Shown piece after piece: positions 1 to 8,417 of a stretch of 64,000 nt of DNA (position 1 is its first letter; the number at the start of each line of letters is the position of its first letter). The stretch is taken from contig NZ_FOUB01000004.1 of assembly GCF_900114745.1 (NCBI RefSeq), positions 62,001-126,000 on the forward strand. The letters run 5' to 3'. The DNA is from Nitrosomonas communis (GTDB taxonomy: Bacteria; Pseudomonadota; Gammaproteobacteria; Burkholderiales; Nitrosomonadaceae). Position numbers and translations under genes: made by a program. The notes beneath the pieces were generated by a model. It had not been told where the DNA came from. It was given only the letters and a program-made list of their open reading frames with translations, and did not search any database.

Positions 1-204
1 AGCCTGTGCAACCGGCAAGATCAAAACCGGACAGCTATTATAAAAATGAGATTCAAACCAGCTATGTTGCTTCTTCTGAGCACCGCAGTATGACAGACAG
101 CTGCTGCGAAGCCCGATCCCAATTACCTGAAGGTGCAGGAAAGCGCAGTCGTAGTACTGATGATGATGCTGATCGGTGTATAGGAAAAATAAATACCTTT
201 TTTA
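1..204. other. Left edge; no assignable gene
   Basis: No gene can be supported here. A plus-strand reading starting near 46 looks like a short hydrophobic signal-like peptide, but it is broken by a TGA after about 15 codons, so it may be a decayed gene start. The last 28 bases (177-204) match the beginning of the dispersed repeat R seen at 2837 and 4458, and end where the IS982 terminus begins. Confidence 0.4.
177..204 (-). repeat. Repeat R, truncated copy R0
   Basis: The sequence beginning GTGTATAGGAAAAATAAA matches the outer edge of the longer repeats at 2837-3030 and 4458-4644. The match stops exactly where the IS982 end (AACGTGAGTTCGACATAAG) begins, which suggests that IS982 inserted into or replaced an R copy. 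Confidence 0.55.
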
Positions 205-990
205 ACGTGAGTTCGACATAAGAATCATCACATTACGATTGGAAGAGCTTGAGGGAGTCTGATATTAAGCGAGGGTTTCTTCTCGCGAAAAGTATAAGCC
301 ACCAGCCCGGCTATCAGATTAACAAAGAAGTTAAATGGGCTACGATGACGGGAATGCTCGATTTGCGAGATGGCTCTCAATGATCATTGACGGTCTCAAT
401 GATCGAGCGTTTACGTAACAGCAGTTTGTCAAACAGCGGCAACAGCTTGTTTTTCATGTTCTTGCGTACCTTGGTGACGAGCTGCACACCTTGCTCCCGG
501 AGTTGCTCAAAGAGCGGTTGCGAGAGTTAGCCCCGGTCACCAAAGAGCTTTCCAAATAAGGAGCGCGTCAACTCTGGTACCGGGTCACGGTCATCGACAT
601 TGCCCGCCGTGATTTTTACTGCCAGCAATTCCCCCTGGTCATTGATGACTAAGTGCAACTTGAACCCATAAAATCAATCCACACTAGTTTTTCCCCGAGC
701 GGCAAACTCTGCCATGACTTTATGCGACCCAATGCGGCGATTGTGGCACACACTGATCTTGGTCGAATCAATGAAGCTGATCCCACTGCATTGCCCAAAG
801 CGGCTGGCCAGAAAACAACACAAGGGCGCCAGGCTACCTTAAAGCCAACTCCACAAAGCGGTTGTAGCTCACCAACCCTGGAAAATAACCCCACTGATAC
901 CTCAACATGTAATTCAGGTAATAGGGCTTAAACGTCCGATAACCGGACAGATGAAATCCCACCATGATGGTCATGACTTCACTTAGACAC
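205..990 (-). mobile_element. Remnant of an IS982-family insertion sequence
   Basis: The terminus AACGTGAGTTCGACATAAG at 205 recurs at the ends of the two short elements at 28542 and 35729. The element contains a degraded transposase and lacks its other end: IS homology is lost around 990, close to the start of a GC-rich block. It is therefore truncated and not mobile by itself. Confidence 0.65.
228..990 (-). pseudogene. IS982-family transposase, disrupted
   Basis: Read on the minus strand, the fragments follow the order of an IS982-family DDE transposase. An N-proximal block contains LSEVMTIMVGFHLSGYRTF (about 986-834). A catalytic-core block follows with FIDSTKISVCHNRRIGSHK and GNVDDRDPVPELTRSLFGK, then a C-terminal block with [16 protein letters not shown] and the family-like ending PQALPIVM. 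The reading frame is broken by a frameshift near 840, an in-frame TGA at 674-676 where Trp is expected, a TAA at 527-529 where Tyr is expected, and a frameshift near 381. The extreme N-terminus is missing. Family assignment is from recognised motifs, not a search. Confidence 0.75.
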
Positions 991-1144
991 AGCTCTCCTC
1001 GCCGGATGCCGAAAAACGCTGCAACAATTGCCGGCTGTTCAAAGCGCCCGCGGAGGGCGGCGAGTGCGGAACGTGCCAGCAGGTCCTTCCCGGCCCGATT
1101 CATTCGAAAGAATACTGCATCGCTTGGGCGTCGCCACGAGCTGA

Positions 1145-2824
1145 TCACCCGTTCGTCGCTTTCCTGGTCGTCGTTCGCCCCCGGTTGATGGCGTAGTCCA
1201 GCCCGCCGACACGAAACCACCGGTAGTCGAGCGCTTCGAGGGCCATCCGGTGGATGCCGTCCTCGCCGGACTCGTGCTCCTCCTCGACAAGTAGATTCGA
1301 CAGGCGCTCACCTCTCTCTACACCCGGCTCGAGCGTGATTTCGTGCGGGACCTTGTCGAAGTTGTGCACGACGATCACCGAATTGCCGCGCCAGTCGTAT
1401 CGCAGGGCCAGCACATGAGGCGACCCGGTATCGAGGATCGTGCACTTTCCCCATCCGATCTCGGGACATTCCTTGCGGAGCCGGATCATCTTTGCGGTCC
1501 AGTTCAGCAGCGAGTTCGGATCGCGCCTGTGCGCTGCCACGTTGACGTGCTCGTAGCTCCAAACTCCCTCGCTGATGACCGGATGGACGAGATCGTCAGC
1601 GGTGGAGAACCCGGCGTTCAGCGTGTTCACCCATTGCATGGGCGTGCGCACAGCGTCTCGGTCTTCGAGATCGAGGTTGTCGCCCATTCCCAGTTCGTCG
1701 CCGTACCGGATCACTGGCGTGCCGGGCAGCGAAAACATGGCGCTGTAGGCCAACTCCTCGTGCCGCCGGTCGCCGAGCATTGGAGCCAGACGCCGCCGGA
1801 TCCCGCGGCCGAATAGCTGCATGTGCTCCTCCGGCCCGAACTGCTCAAACACGCGCGCGCGCTGCTCATCCGTCAGCCTGGCGAGATCGAGCTCGTCGTG
1901 GTTGCGCAGGAAGTGCGCCCACTGGCCGGTCTCCGGTACGTCGGACGTCGCATCGATCGCCTCGGCCAGCGGCCCCACGTCGCCGCTGGCGAGCGCATAG
2001 AACAGGTGCTGATTGACGTAGAAGTTGAACATCATGTGGATGCGGTCCCCCTTCTCGTCGCCGAAGTACCTCCGGTTCTCCTCAGGCAGCACGTTGGCCT
2101 CTCCCAGCATGATGGCATCCCCGCTGCGCCACTGCAAGAAAGTCCGGAATTCGGTGAGGTAGTCGTACCTCTGCTCCTTCTTTCGCTTGCCGGGTTCGAC
2201 ACTCTCAATCACGAACGGCAGCGCATCGACGCGAAACCCTTTCACGCCGAGCTGCAGCCAGAATCCGATGATGCGACGGATCTCCTGGCGCACGGACGGA
2301 TTGACCATGTTGAGATCAGGTTGAAATTTGAAGAAGCGGTGGAAGTAATATGCCTTCGCCTTCTTGTCGTAGGTCCAGGTAGCTTCCTGCTGGCCGGGAA
2401 ATACCATTCCCTCGTTCCAGTCCTCCGGCCGCTTTTCCGACCAGACGTACCAGTCGCGCTTGGATGATTTCGGATCGCGCGCCTTCTGAAACCACGGGTG
2501 TTCGTCTGAGGTGTGGTTGACGACGAGGTCGATCAGCACCTTGATGCCGCGCTTCTCCGCCTGGTGCATGAATTCAACGAAATCGCCCCCGGAGCCGTGG
2601 CGGGGATCGACGCCGAAGTAATCGGTGATGTCATACCCGTTGTCTCGATTCGGTGTCGGCTGGAAGGGGGCGAGCCAGACGGCATCGACGCCAAGAAACT
2701 GCAGATAATCCAGTCGCTGGATCAATCCGTTGAAGTCGCCGACGCCGTCCCCATCGAGGTCCATGAACGTCTCGAGATCGAGACTGTAGATCACCGCATT
2801 CTTATACCAGAGGTCTTCGATCAT
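1145..2824 (-). CDS. GH13 alpha-glucosidase / trehalose-synthase-like protein
   Basis: The 559-residue protein has the GH13 (beta/alpha)8 signature. Region I is VVNH at residues 101-104. The nucleophile Asp200 lies in GFRVDA, the acid/base Glu242 in MLGEANV, and the transition-state Asp310 in LRNHDELD. The N-terminus LWYKNAVIYSLDLETF with DLDGDGVGDF resembles trehalose synthase and oligo-glucosidase subfamilies, which act on maltose-type alpha-glucosides; the exact substrate cannot be read from sequence. Its base composition is clearly GC-richer than most of the window, suggesting transfer. The start lies only about 12 bp from repeat R1, which carries an outward promoter, so the native upstream region seems to have been lost. 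Downstream it abuts the truncated IS982. Confidence 0.85.
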   Translation of the reverse strand: MIEDLWYKNAVIYSLDLETFMDLDGDGVGDFNGLIQRLDYLQFLGVDAVWLAPFQPTPNRDNGYDITDYFGVDPRHGSGGDFVEFMHQAEKRGIKVLIDLVVNHTSDEHPWFQKARDPKSSKRDWYVWSEKRPEDWNEGMVFPGQQEATWTYDKKAKAYYFHRFFKFQPDLNMVNPSVRQEIRRIIGFWLQLGVKGFRVDALPFVIESVEPGKRKKEQRYDYLTEFRTFLQWRSGDAIMLGEANVLPEENRRYFGDEKGDRIHMMFNFYVNQHLFYALASGDVGPLAEAIDATSDVPETGQWAHFLRNHDELDLARLTDEQRARVFEQFGPEEHMQLFGRGIRRRLAPMLGDRRHEELAYSAMFSLPGTPVIRYGDELGMGDNLDLEDRDAVRTPMQWVNTLNAGFSTADDLVHPVISEGVWSYEHVNVAAHRRDPNSLLNWTAKMIRLRKECPEIGWGKCTILDTGSPHVLALRYDWRGNSVIVVHNFDKVPHEITLEPGVERGERLSNLLVEEEHESGEDGIHRMALEALDYRWFRVGGLDYAINRGRTTTRKATNG

Positions 2825-2836
2825 GTCACGCGGGTC

Positions 2837-3030
2837 GTATATAGGAAAAAAATAAATGCCCTTTTTAATAACAACTGAATGTACCGAGAAATGGTTTGAT
2901 CGTCAACGTCAACTGTACGCAAAGTTATCCAAAATTGGCAAAATTTGTGTTCGATCAGCCACAAAAAGTGTTGGTTTAGGTCCTTTTTCGCTATTTGCGT
3001 GAAAGACGCCCAGGGGGAAGGTCAGCTCAA
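2837..3030 (-). repeat. Repeat R, copy R1 (about 190 bp)
   Basis: About 190 bp align almost end to end with 4458-4644. Shared blocks include ATTGGCAAAATTTGTGTTCG, ACAAAAAGTGTTGGTTT and GTCCTTTTTCGCTATTTGC. It separates the GH13 gene from the IS91-like transposase remnant. It may be the terminus of that element, but its identity is not established. Confidence 0.8.
2878..2906 (-). promoter_or_regulatory. Outward sigma70-like promoter in R1
   Basis: On the minus strand a TTGACG -35 box is followed 17 bp later by TACATT. It points toward the GH13 gene, whose ATG is about 50 bp beyond the -10 box. The same boxes, with 18-bp spacing, are conserved in R2. This is a sequence match only. Confidence 0.5.
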
Positions 3031-3082
3031 TCATGAAGAGAGCTGAAAAAGCCGGGCTGCGATTCAGATAGGCTCGAACGGA

Positions 3083-3568
3083 TCAAAAACTTGCGCGGGT
3101 AGCCAGTGCTCTGGGTAGCGCCCGAGAGAGCAAGCCGAGGTGATCAAGAATGTTAGTGATCGCAGCTTTCTTCAGCATGGCGGCGATGATTTTCAGGGCT
3201 CCACCGCAATGCGGACAATGCTCGATGTCGATATTGAACACTCGCTTGAGCAAACGCGCCCAACTGATGCGCACAGAAGCCATGGGTGGCACATTGTCAT
3301 TCCTATCGGATGGGTTATTTTTGTTTTTCTTGCTGCCAGGGGTGATCTCGGAACGAAGCTTGGCATTCGGCGCAAGTACGCCATGGAACCGAATGAGGTT
3401 GAGCCTTGGCCGGGGAACCAGCGCAGCCAGCCGTTGCAATGACAAACCTGCTTCCGGCAGGTTTACACGGCCGAAGGTCGCCCGGAGGGTGGTGCAAGGC
3501 AAGGAACTGCGCGCCATCCAGTCCAGCGGCGACATCACGATAGAGGTCCTGCCATTCCCGCACTGCAC
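3083..3568 (-). pseudogene. IS91-family (Y2 rolling-circle) transposase, C-terminal remnant
   Basis: The 161-residue frame contains the characteristic C-terminal part of IS91/ISCR-like transposases: LAALVPRPRLNLIRFHGV, APNAKLRSEI, then SWARLLKRVFNIDIEHCP and a CPHCGG zinc motif followed by LKIIAAM. The N-terminal HUH catalytic part with its tyrosines is missing. The first 20 residues (VMSPLDWMA) look like the family's segment just upstream, but are separated from LAALVPRPR by a foreign-looking insertion of roughly 25 residues. The gene is therefore truncated and probably inactive. IS91-type elements are known to mobilise flanking DNA by one-ended transposition, which matters for the neighbouring repeats. 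Confidence 0.75.
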
Positions 3569-3764
3569 CGCTTAAATCTGGCGCATGTGCATTTACTCGT
3601 GCGCAAAGCAAGCTATGCCGATAAAGTCATTAAAGGCTTAGCCAAAGGCGATATCTGGAATGTGTGGTTGGATTTGGTGTTGTCAATGGCAAGGACGGAA
3701 GCGTTGAGCTTGCGCTCGTAGAGAATGGTGTTGGGGTAACGCCGGCTTATTTGCTTTGAAAGAA

Positions 3765-4352
3765 TTACCGAGCGGGAAAGAAGCGTTTAAATACCCAGTG
3801 TGATGGCAAATACACCAGGAACACAAATGCAAACAGAAGCAGCACCAAATACCAAAAAGGTGGTATCCAATCTTGCTGCTGCGCCGGACCATATACCCAA
3901 TTGATATTTTCCGAAGGATCTGTCACTAAATAAGTAACCGGCACCACAATCACCGCGAGAGCAATCTGCGCTGGCAATGCACGAGGGTCATAACCGTAGC
4001 GCGAAAGCATCAACAGCAATACAGGTGGTAGAAGCAAGTGAAAAGTGCCGGAAAGGATGCGAATGTGCCAGTCTGTCTCCGAGCTGAACATATAAGCAGC
4101 AACCTGAGTTAAGTTACCGCCTGCAATAAAATCCATTATCCACATGAGTTCAAGCAGCAATACCCCGACCGCCATAGTACTTGCGAGAAACCGACTCTCC
4201 AACCACAGTGCTGGTACCATTACGATCAACGCTATATCAGAAAACCATAAGAAATTAGCAGGTCCCAGATCATGCCAGTATACAGGCACGATAATGAGAA
4301 CCATCAGACTGTAAGTCCACTTGAGCCACAGGGGGATGCGTGTTCTATTCAT
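3765..4352 (-). CDS. Polytopic membrane protein of unknown function
   Basis: The frame stays open upstream to 4526, but those codons run into repeat R2, so I place the start at the ATG at 4350-4352 (MNRTRIPLWLKW). The product is about 195 residues with roughly six hydrophobic segments, for example SLMVLIIVPVYW, IALIVMVPALWL, LLLPPVLLLML and YLVLLLFAFVFLVYL. I do not recognise a catalytic motif. No functionally related neighbour is present. It lies between two mobile-element remnants, and like the GH13 gene it sits downstream of an R repeat with an outward promoter. Confidence 0.6.
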   Translation of the reverse strand: MNRTRIPLWLKWTYSLMVLIIVPVYWHDLGPANFLWFSDIALIVMVPALWLESRFLASTMAVGVLLLELMWIMDFIAGGNLTQVAAYMFSSETDWHIRILSGTFHLLLPPVLLLMLSRYGYDPRALPAQIALAVIVVPVTYLVTDPSENINWVYGPAQQQDWIPPFWYLVLLLFAFVFLVYLPSHWVFKRFFPAR

Positions 4353-4457
4353 TAAATAACTCACAAGAAGATGAAAATATAAAAAAGCAAAAGCCACAGT
4401 ATATGGCTGTGTTAAGCGTTGTATTTTCCATGAAATAGAAATATTTTCCCAGGTTAG

Positions 4458-4644
4458 TGTGTATAGGGAAAATAAACACTTTTTTAATAACAACCGAATG
4501 TAGCGGGGAAACAGTTTGATCGTCAAATGAACGGAAAGTCATCCGGAATTGGCAAAATTTGTGTTCGATCAGTCACAAAAAGTGTTGGTTTGGGTCCTTT
4601 TTCGCTATTTGCATGAAAGACATCCAGGGGTAAGGTCAGCTCAA
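4458..4644 (-). repeat. Repeat R, copy R2 (about 187 bp)
   Basis: Diverged direct copy of 2837-3030 in the same orientation. It begins GTGTATAGGGAAAATAAAC and ends GGTAAGGTCAGCTCAAA. There is no transposase next to it; it sits upstream of the membrane-protein gene. Confidence 0.8.
4497..4526 (-). promoter_or_regulatory. Outward sigma70-like promoter in R2
   Basis: Minus-strand TTGACG, 18 bp, TACATT, at the position equivalent to the R1 promoter and facing the membrane-protein gene about 145 bp away. Inferred from consensus similarity and conservation between the two copies. Confidence 0.45.
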
Positions 4645-4740
4645 ATTTAACTGCCAGAAGGGGGAAATAAAAGGGAAGTAGGTAGCGGTGGGATAGGCTA
4701 TCAGCTCATGTACACTGAAAAAAACCTCATTGAACTATTT

Positions 4741-6152
4741 ATGGTCTACCGCTTCAGCATAGGCGCATTTTGCTACCCATTTAATGGCTTGAAAGATCTG
4801 CTCGCCAAGGCATCTCCAGCTCGTTCGGGGGATGGTTTGGCAGGGGGTGCTGCTGAGACTTATGCCGAGCGAGTGGCCGCACGGATGTGTTTAGCGAAAG
4901 TACCCTTAACACGCTTTCTGGAGGAATTGCTGATTCCTTATGAAGAGGATGAAGTGACGCGCTTAATCATTGATACGCATGATAAGCAGGCGTTTAGCAA
5001 GATCAGCCATCTGACGGTAGGTGATTTTCGCGACTGGCTGCTGGCAGACAGTACTGATTCAGTCATTTTAAAGCGTGTGGCCGGCAAGCCTTACCCCGGA
5101 AATGGCTGCTGCTGTGTGAAAGCTGATGCGCAATCAGGATTTGATTTTAGTAGCCAGGAAATGCGAGTTGATTACTGCCTTCCGCGACACGATTGGTTTG
5201 CCTGGCCGCCTTTCTGTCCGCTTGCAGCCTAACCATCCCACCGATTATCCGCGTGGTATTGCTGCTTCCATTTTCGATGGCTTGTTATACGGTTCGGGTG
5301 ATGCCGTCATTGGCATTAATCCGGCATCAGACAGTTTGTCGGCTATGAGGGATCTGTACTATTGGTAGACGAGATCATTCAACGCTACCACATTCCCACA
5401 CAATCCTGCATTCTTACCCATGTTACCAATCAGATTCAGTTAATTGAAAAAAATATACCGGTCGATCTGGTCTTTCAGTCGATTGCAGGGACTGAAAAAG
5501 CGAACAACATTTTGGCATCGATCTCGCACTCCTTCGTGAAGCCAGGGCGGCCGTGCGCTCTCTTAATCGCGGCACTGTCGGCAACAATGTCATGTATTTT
5601 GAGACAGGGCAGGGATCAGCACTATCAGCCGATGCCAATTTCGGCATAGATCAGCAGACCTGTGAAGCACGAGCCTATGCGGTTGCGCGTCATTTCTCTC
5701 CCTTGCTGACCAATACTGTCGTTGGCTTTATCGGTCCGGAATATTTGTATCATGGAAAGCAACTCATTCGTGCGGGACTGGCAGGCCATTTTGTGGAAAA
5801 TTGCTGGGCGTGCCGCTGGGCTGTGATTTTGCTACACAAATCACGCCGAAATTGATCAGGATGATGTGGATACCTTAATGACTTTACTTGCTGCTGCGGG
5901 TGTCACGTTTATCATGGGCATTCCCAGTGCGGATGACATCATGCTTAATTATCAGTTTACCTCTTCCATGATGCGCTTTATTTACGAAAGGTGTTGGGGT
6001 TGGGTGTGGCTCCAGAGTTCGAACAGTGGTTGAAGCGTGTGAACATCATGAATGATCAAGGTGAGATCCAGCCGGTGGAACCGGTGCATCCTCTATTACA
6101 AGGTATGCCCGAGTATTTTTTGACTTTTAACCCACCCAGTGAGCAAGCCTGA
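4741..6152 (+). pseudogene. eutB: Ethanolamine ammonia-lyase large subunit, multiply frameshifted
   Basis: EutB is the catalytic subunit of adenosylcobalamin-dependent ethanolamine ammonia-lyase. The protein can be followed across frames: MVYRFSIGAF, LKDLLAKASPARSGD, RLIIDTHDKQAFSKISHLT, then MRNQDLILVARKCEL, LQPNHPTDYPRGIAASIF and YGSGDAVIGINPASDS, then EIIQRYHIPTQSCILTHVT, VDLVFQSIAGTE, NRGTVGNNVMYFETGQGSA, GFIGPEYLYHGKQ and finally FIMGIPSADDIMLNYQ. At least five frame changes occur (near 5090, 5355, 5508, 5800 and 5990), plus a TGA near 5117. The end overlaps the eutC start by 14 bp, the usual eutBC arrangement. With this many lesions it is dead rather than missequenced. Confidence 0.9.
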
Positions 6153-6942
6153 TAAACCCATCCTGAACCAAGATCCCTGGCAACAGTTGAAGAGGTTCAC
6201 CCCCGCGCGCATTGCCTTGAGAAGGGCTGGCAGCAGTCTGCCAACTAAGGCGCTACTGGATTTTACCTTAGCGCATGCCATAGCGAGGGACTCGGTCCAT
6301 CTTGCTTTGAATGTGACAGCTCTTGCTCGGGAATTGAAAGAGCAGGGGTTTTCTATCCAGTGGGTACATAGCCAAGCACCTGATCGCATGAGTTATCTAT
6401 TACGTCCAGATTATGGACGGCAGCTCAATCAGCAAAGTAGACGGCAGTTACAGGCTATCCAATCTGTCATTCCATCTGGTGCAGTCAATTTGGTCATAGT
6501 CGTTGGCGATGGATTATCCTCATTGGCAGTTGAGCGCCATGCCAAGCCATTACTTATCGAAATAAAAAAGAATATTCCTGAGCAATGGAAATTAGGCCCC
6601 GTCGTGATTTCCTCACAAGCACGTGTCGCTTTGGCTGATGAAATTGGTGAGTGGCTGGCAGCCGATATCGTTGTCATGCTGATTGGGGAATGCCCAGGAT
6701 TGAGATCGCCTGACAGCTTGAGCATTTATATGACCTATGCACCCAAGGTCGGTTGTAATGATGCAGACCGGAACTGTATTTCTAATATTTGCTCCGATGG
6801 GTTATCTTATGAGACTGCCGCAAAGAAACTATTCTGGCTGGCAAGAGAGGCGATACGTCGAAAGTTGTCGGGCGTAGCGCTAAAGGATGAAAGCAGTTTG
6901 CAAGAAATCGCTGTTATTGAGCAGCATAGAAAACTGATTTAA
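6139..6942 (+). CDS. eutC: Ethanolamine ammonia-lyase small subunit
   Basis: The 267-residue frame is intact and starts at GTG 6139 inside the end of eutB. Recognisable EutC segments are TPARIALRRAGSSLPTKAL, LDFTLAHAIARDSVH, VVIVVGDGLSSLAVERHA-like (IVVGDGLSSLAVERHAKPL), ALADEIGEWLAADIVVMLIG, ECPGLRSPDSLSIYMTYAPK and LSYETAAKKLFWLAREAIRR. EutC completes the cobalamin-dependent lyase with EutB, converting ethanolamine to acetaldehyde and ammonia. Because eutB next to it is badly broken and no ethanolamine permease or microcompartment genes are in view, this subunit is probably an orphan on its way to decay, unless another eutB exists elsewhere. Confidence 0.88.
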   Translation: MSKPDKPILNQDPWQQLKRFTPARIALRRAGSSLPTKALLDFTLAHAIARDSVHLALNVTALARELKEQGFSIQWVHSQAPDRMSYLLRPDYGRQLNQQSRRQLQAIQSVIPSGAVNLVIVVGDGLSSLAVERHAKPLLIEIKKNIPEQWKLGPVVISSQARVALADEIGEWLAADIVVMLIGECPGLRSPDSLSIYMTYAPKVGCNDADRNCISNICSDGLSYETAAKKLFWLAREAIRRKLSGVALKDESSLQEIAVIEQHRKLI

Positions 6943-7003
6943 TTATAATAAATAAAAATTTCCGTTATCTTAAACCAGATAGTTACTGCTCACGATAAAG
7001 GTT

Positions 7004-7045
7004 AGAAATTTCTGGGGTTCTATAGCTACAAACCCCAGATTTCTT
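7004..7045. terminator. Bidirectional hairpin between convergent genes
   Basis: The arms AGAAATTTCTGGGGTT and AACCCCAGATTTCT form a stem with a loop of about 11 bases, in the gap between eutC (plus) and the RTX-like gene (minus). T- and A-rich flanks are weak, so it is a plausible rather than certain terminator. Confidence 0.5.
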
Positions 7046-7079
7046 AAGAGGAGAGTAGATCCCCTCTCTTGATACGTTA

Positions 7080-8417
7080 TTAACCCTCTGGAGTAATGAC
7101 GTTATCCCAGGTGGGCGGTTGACCTACCAGCGTAATCGATACATCATCACCAAAGTTAACGATGAAGGTATCAGCCTCTATTTTGATATTGGTAATGTGA
7201 CTGGCTATCTCTTCACGAGTTAAACCATACTCAGTGAAATCTAGCATGTCTCCTTCTTGCCCGTTATAGCTGTCAATTTTCCAGTGCCCCAGATCATGGA
7301 AAACAAAATTATCTGTTCCCTCTTCACCTTGGCAATGTTCGTTTGGACGTGCGTCAACATGTTTATGACCACCATGACCTTTACCACCATGATCATCACC
7401 GCCTTGGCCACCTGATCCGCCGTTACCACCTGATCCGCCGTGACCGCCTGATCCACCGTTACCACCTGATCCGCCGTTACCGCCTGATCCGCCATGATCA
7501 CCTGATCCGCCGTTACCGCCTGATCCGCCGTTACCACCTGATCCGCCGTTACCGCCTGATCCGCCATGATCACCTGATCCGCCGTGACCGCCTGATCCAC
7601 CGTTACCACCTGATCCGCCGTTACCGCCTGATCCGCCGTGATCACCTGGTTCACCGTGATCACCTGATCCACCTTGACTACCTGATCCGCCGTGATCACC
7701 CGATCCGCCTTGACCACCAGATCCACCTTGGCCACCAGATCCACCTTGACCACCAGATCCACCATGACCACCATGATCATCACCCGTAATGACATCATCC
7801 CAACTGATATGACCAGGCTGTACCCCTGCCAATGTGATATCTACATTATCACCAAAATTAATGATGAGGTTATCTGCCTCAACTCTGATATTGGTAACAT
7901 GACTAGCTAGTTCATCGCGTGATAAACCATATTTGGAGAAATCCAGCTTGTCTCCTTGCGACGCATTAAAATCATTAATTTTGTAGTGTCCCGCATCTTG
8001 GAACACAAAATCATCTGCCCCTGATCCACCAACGTAAACTGCATCTGGAATGACTGCGATAGTATCATCACCACTTGTGCCACTGGTAGAAGTAAGTACT
8101 GCAGTAGTTTCAACGCTCCCCGCGCCGCTGGTAGAAGTATCTACTGTAGTAGTCTCAGCACCGCCCGTGCCGTTGGTAGAAGTATCTACTGTAGTAGTCT
8201 CAGCACCGCCCGTGCCGCTGGTGGAAGTATCTACTGTAGTAGTCTCAACACCGCCCGTGCCGCTGGTGGAAGTATCTACTGCAGTAGTATCCACGCCCTC
8301 CGTACCGCCGGTAGAAGTACTTTGTTGTTGGGAGTCACTTCCAGCCAAATTTTTAATAGCTTCAATATTTACATTGTCACCGTTTGTGCTCGTTATATTT
8401 TCACTGCTTGTAGCCAT
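7080..8417 (-). CDS. RTX-like low-complexity protein, probably exported
   Basis: The 445-residue acidic protein has four parts. Residues 47-106 are four near-identical 15-residue Thr/Ser/Gly repeats (VDTSTSGTGGVETTT). Residues about 130-210 are an RTX-like domain (GGSGADDFVFQ, HYKINDF, GDKLDFSKYG). Residues about 215-345 are a long Gly/Ser linker of GGSGGxGG units in which x is Q, N, H or D. Residues about 365-445 are a second domain homologous to the first (DNFVFHDLGHWKIDSY, GDMLDFTEYG). The spacing resembles C-terminal secretion/Ca-binding modules of RTX proteins exported by type I systems. No Sec signal is visible and no type I exporter is nearby. Function unknown; an adhesive or matrix role is a guess. 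Confidence 0.75.
   Translation of the reverse strand: MATSSENITSTNGDNVNIEAIKNLAGSDSQQQSTSTGGTEGVDTTAVDTSTSGTGGVETTTVDTSTSGTGGAETTTVDTSTNGTGGAETTTVDTSTSGAGSVETTAVLTSTSGTSGDDTIAVIPDAVYVGGSGADDFVFQDAGHYKINDFNASQGDKLDFSKYGLSRDELASHVTNIRVEADNLIINFGDNVDITLAGVQPGHISWDDVITGDDHGGHGGSGGQGGSGGQGGSGGQGGSGDHGGSGSQGGSGDHGEPGDHGGSGGNGGSGGNGGSGGHGGSGDHGGSGGNGGSGGNGGSGGNGGSGDHGGSGGNGGSGGNGGSGGHGGSGGNGGSGGQGGDDHGGKGHGGHKHVDARPNEHCQGEEGTDNFVFHDLGHWKIDSYNGQEGDMLDFTEYGLTREEIASHITNIKIEADTFIVNFGDDVSITLVGQPPTWDNVITPEG
7380..7770. repeat. Tandem 9/18-bp coding repeats
   Basis: Units such as CCGTTACCGCCTGATCCG repeat across the Gly/Ser linker of the RTX-like gene. They are very similar at DNA level, so copy number may change by slippage or recombination while keeping frame. 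Confidence 0.8.
8100..8280. repeat. Four 45-bp tandem coding repeats
   Basis: These encode the 15-residue Thr-rich units of the RTX-like protein. Neighbouring copies share long identical stretches such as GTAGAAGTATCTACTGTAGT. Confidence 0.75.

Noticed and set aside
1343-2467. Plus-strand frames across the GH13 gene
   Set aside because: GC-rich antisense shadows; the minus-strand frame has the complete GH13 motif set.
3596-3710. Plus-strand peptide (LLVRKASYADKVIKGLAKGD) between the IS91-like remnant and the membrane gene
   Set aside because: It looks protein-like for about 45 codons, but I cannot assign a family or limits, so it is not listed as a gene fragment.
4625-4740. Cobalamin riboswitch upstream of eutB
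   Set aside because: The stretch has some G-rich pieces (AGGGAAGTAGGT) but no recognisable B12 box or conserved core, and half of it is repeat R2.
7380-7770. CRISPR-like regular repeats
   Set aside because: Units are contiguous 9/18-bp coding repeats with no unique spacers, and no cas gene is in view.
7343-7789. Long open frames antisense to the RTX-like gene (His/Arg/Leu-rich)
   Set aside because: They are shadows of the GGSGGxGG repeats: low-complexity DNA keeps other frames open. The translations are pure repeat with no start signal.
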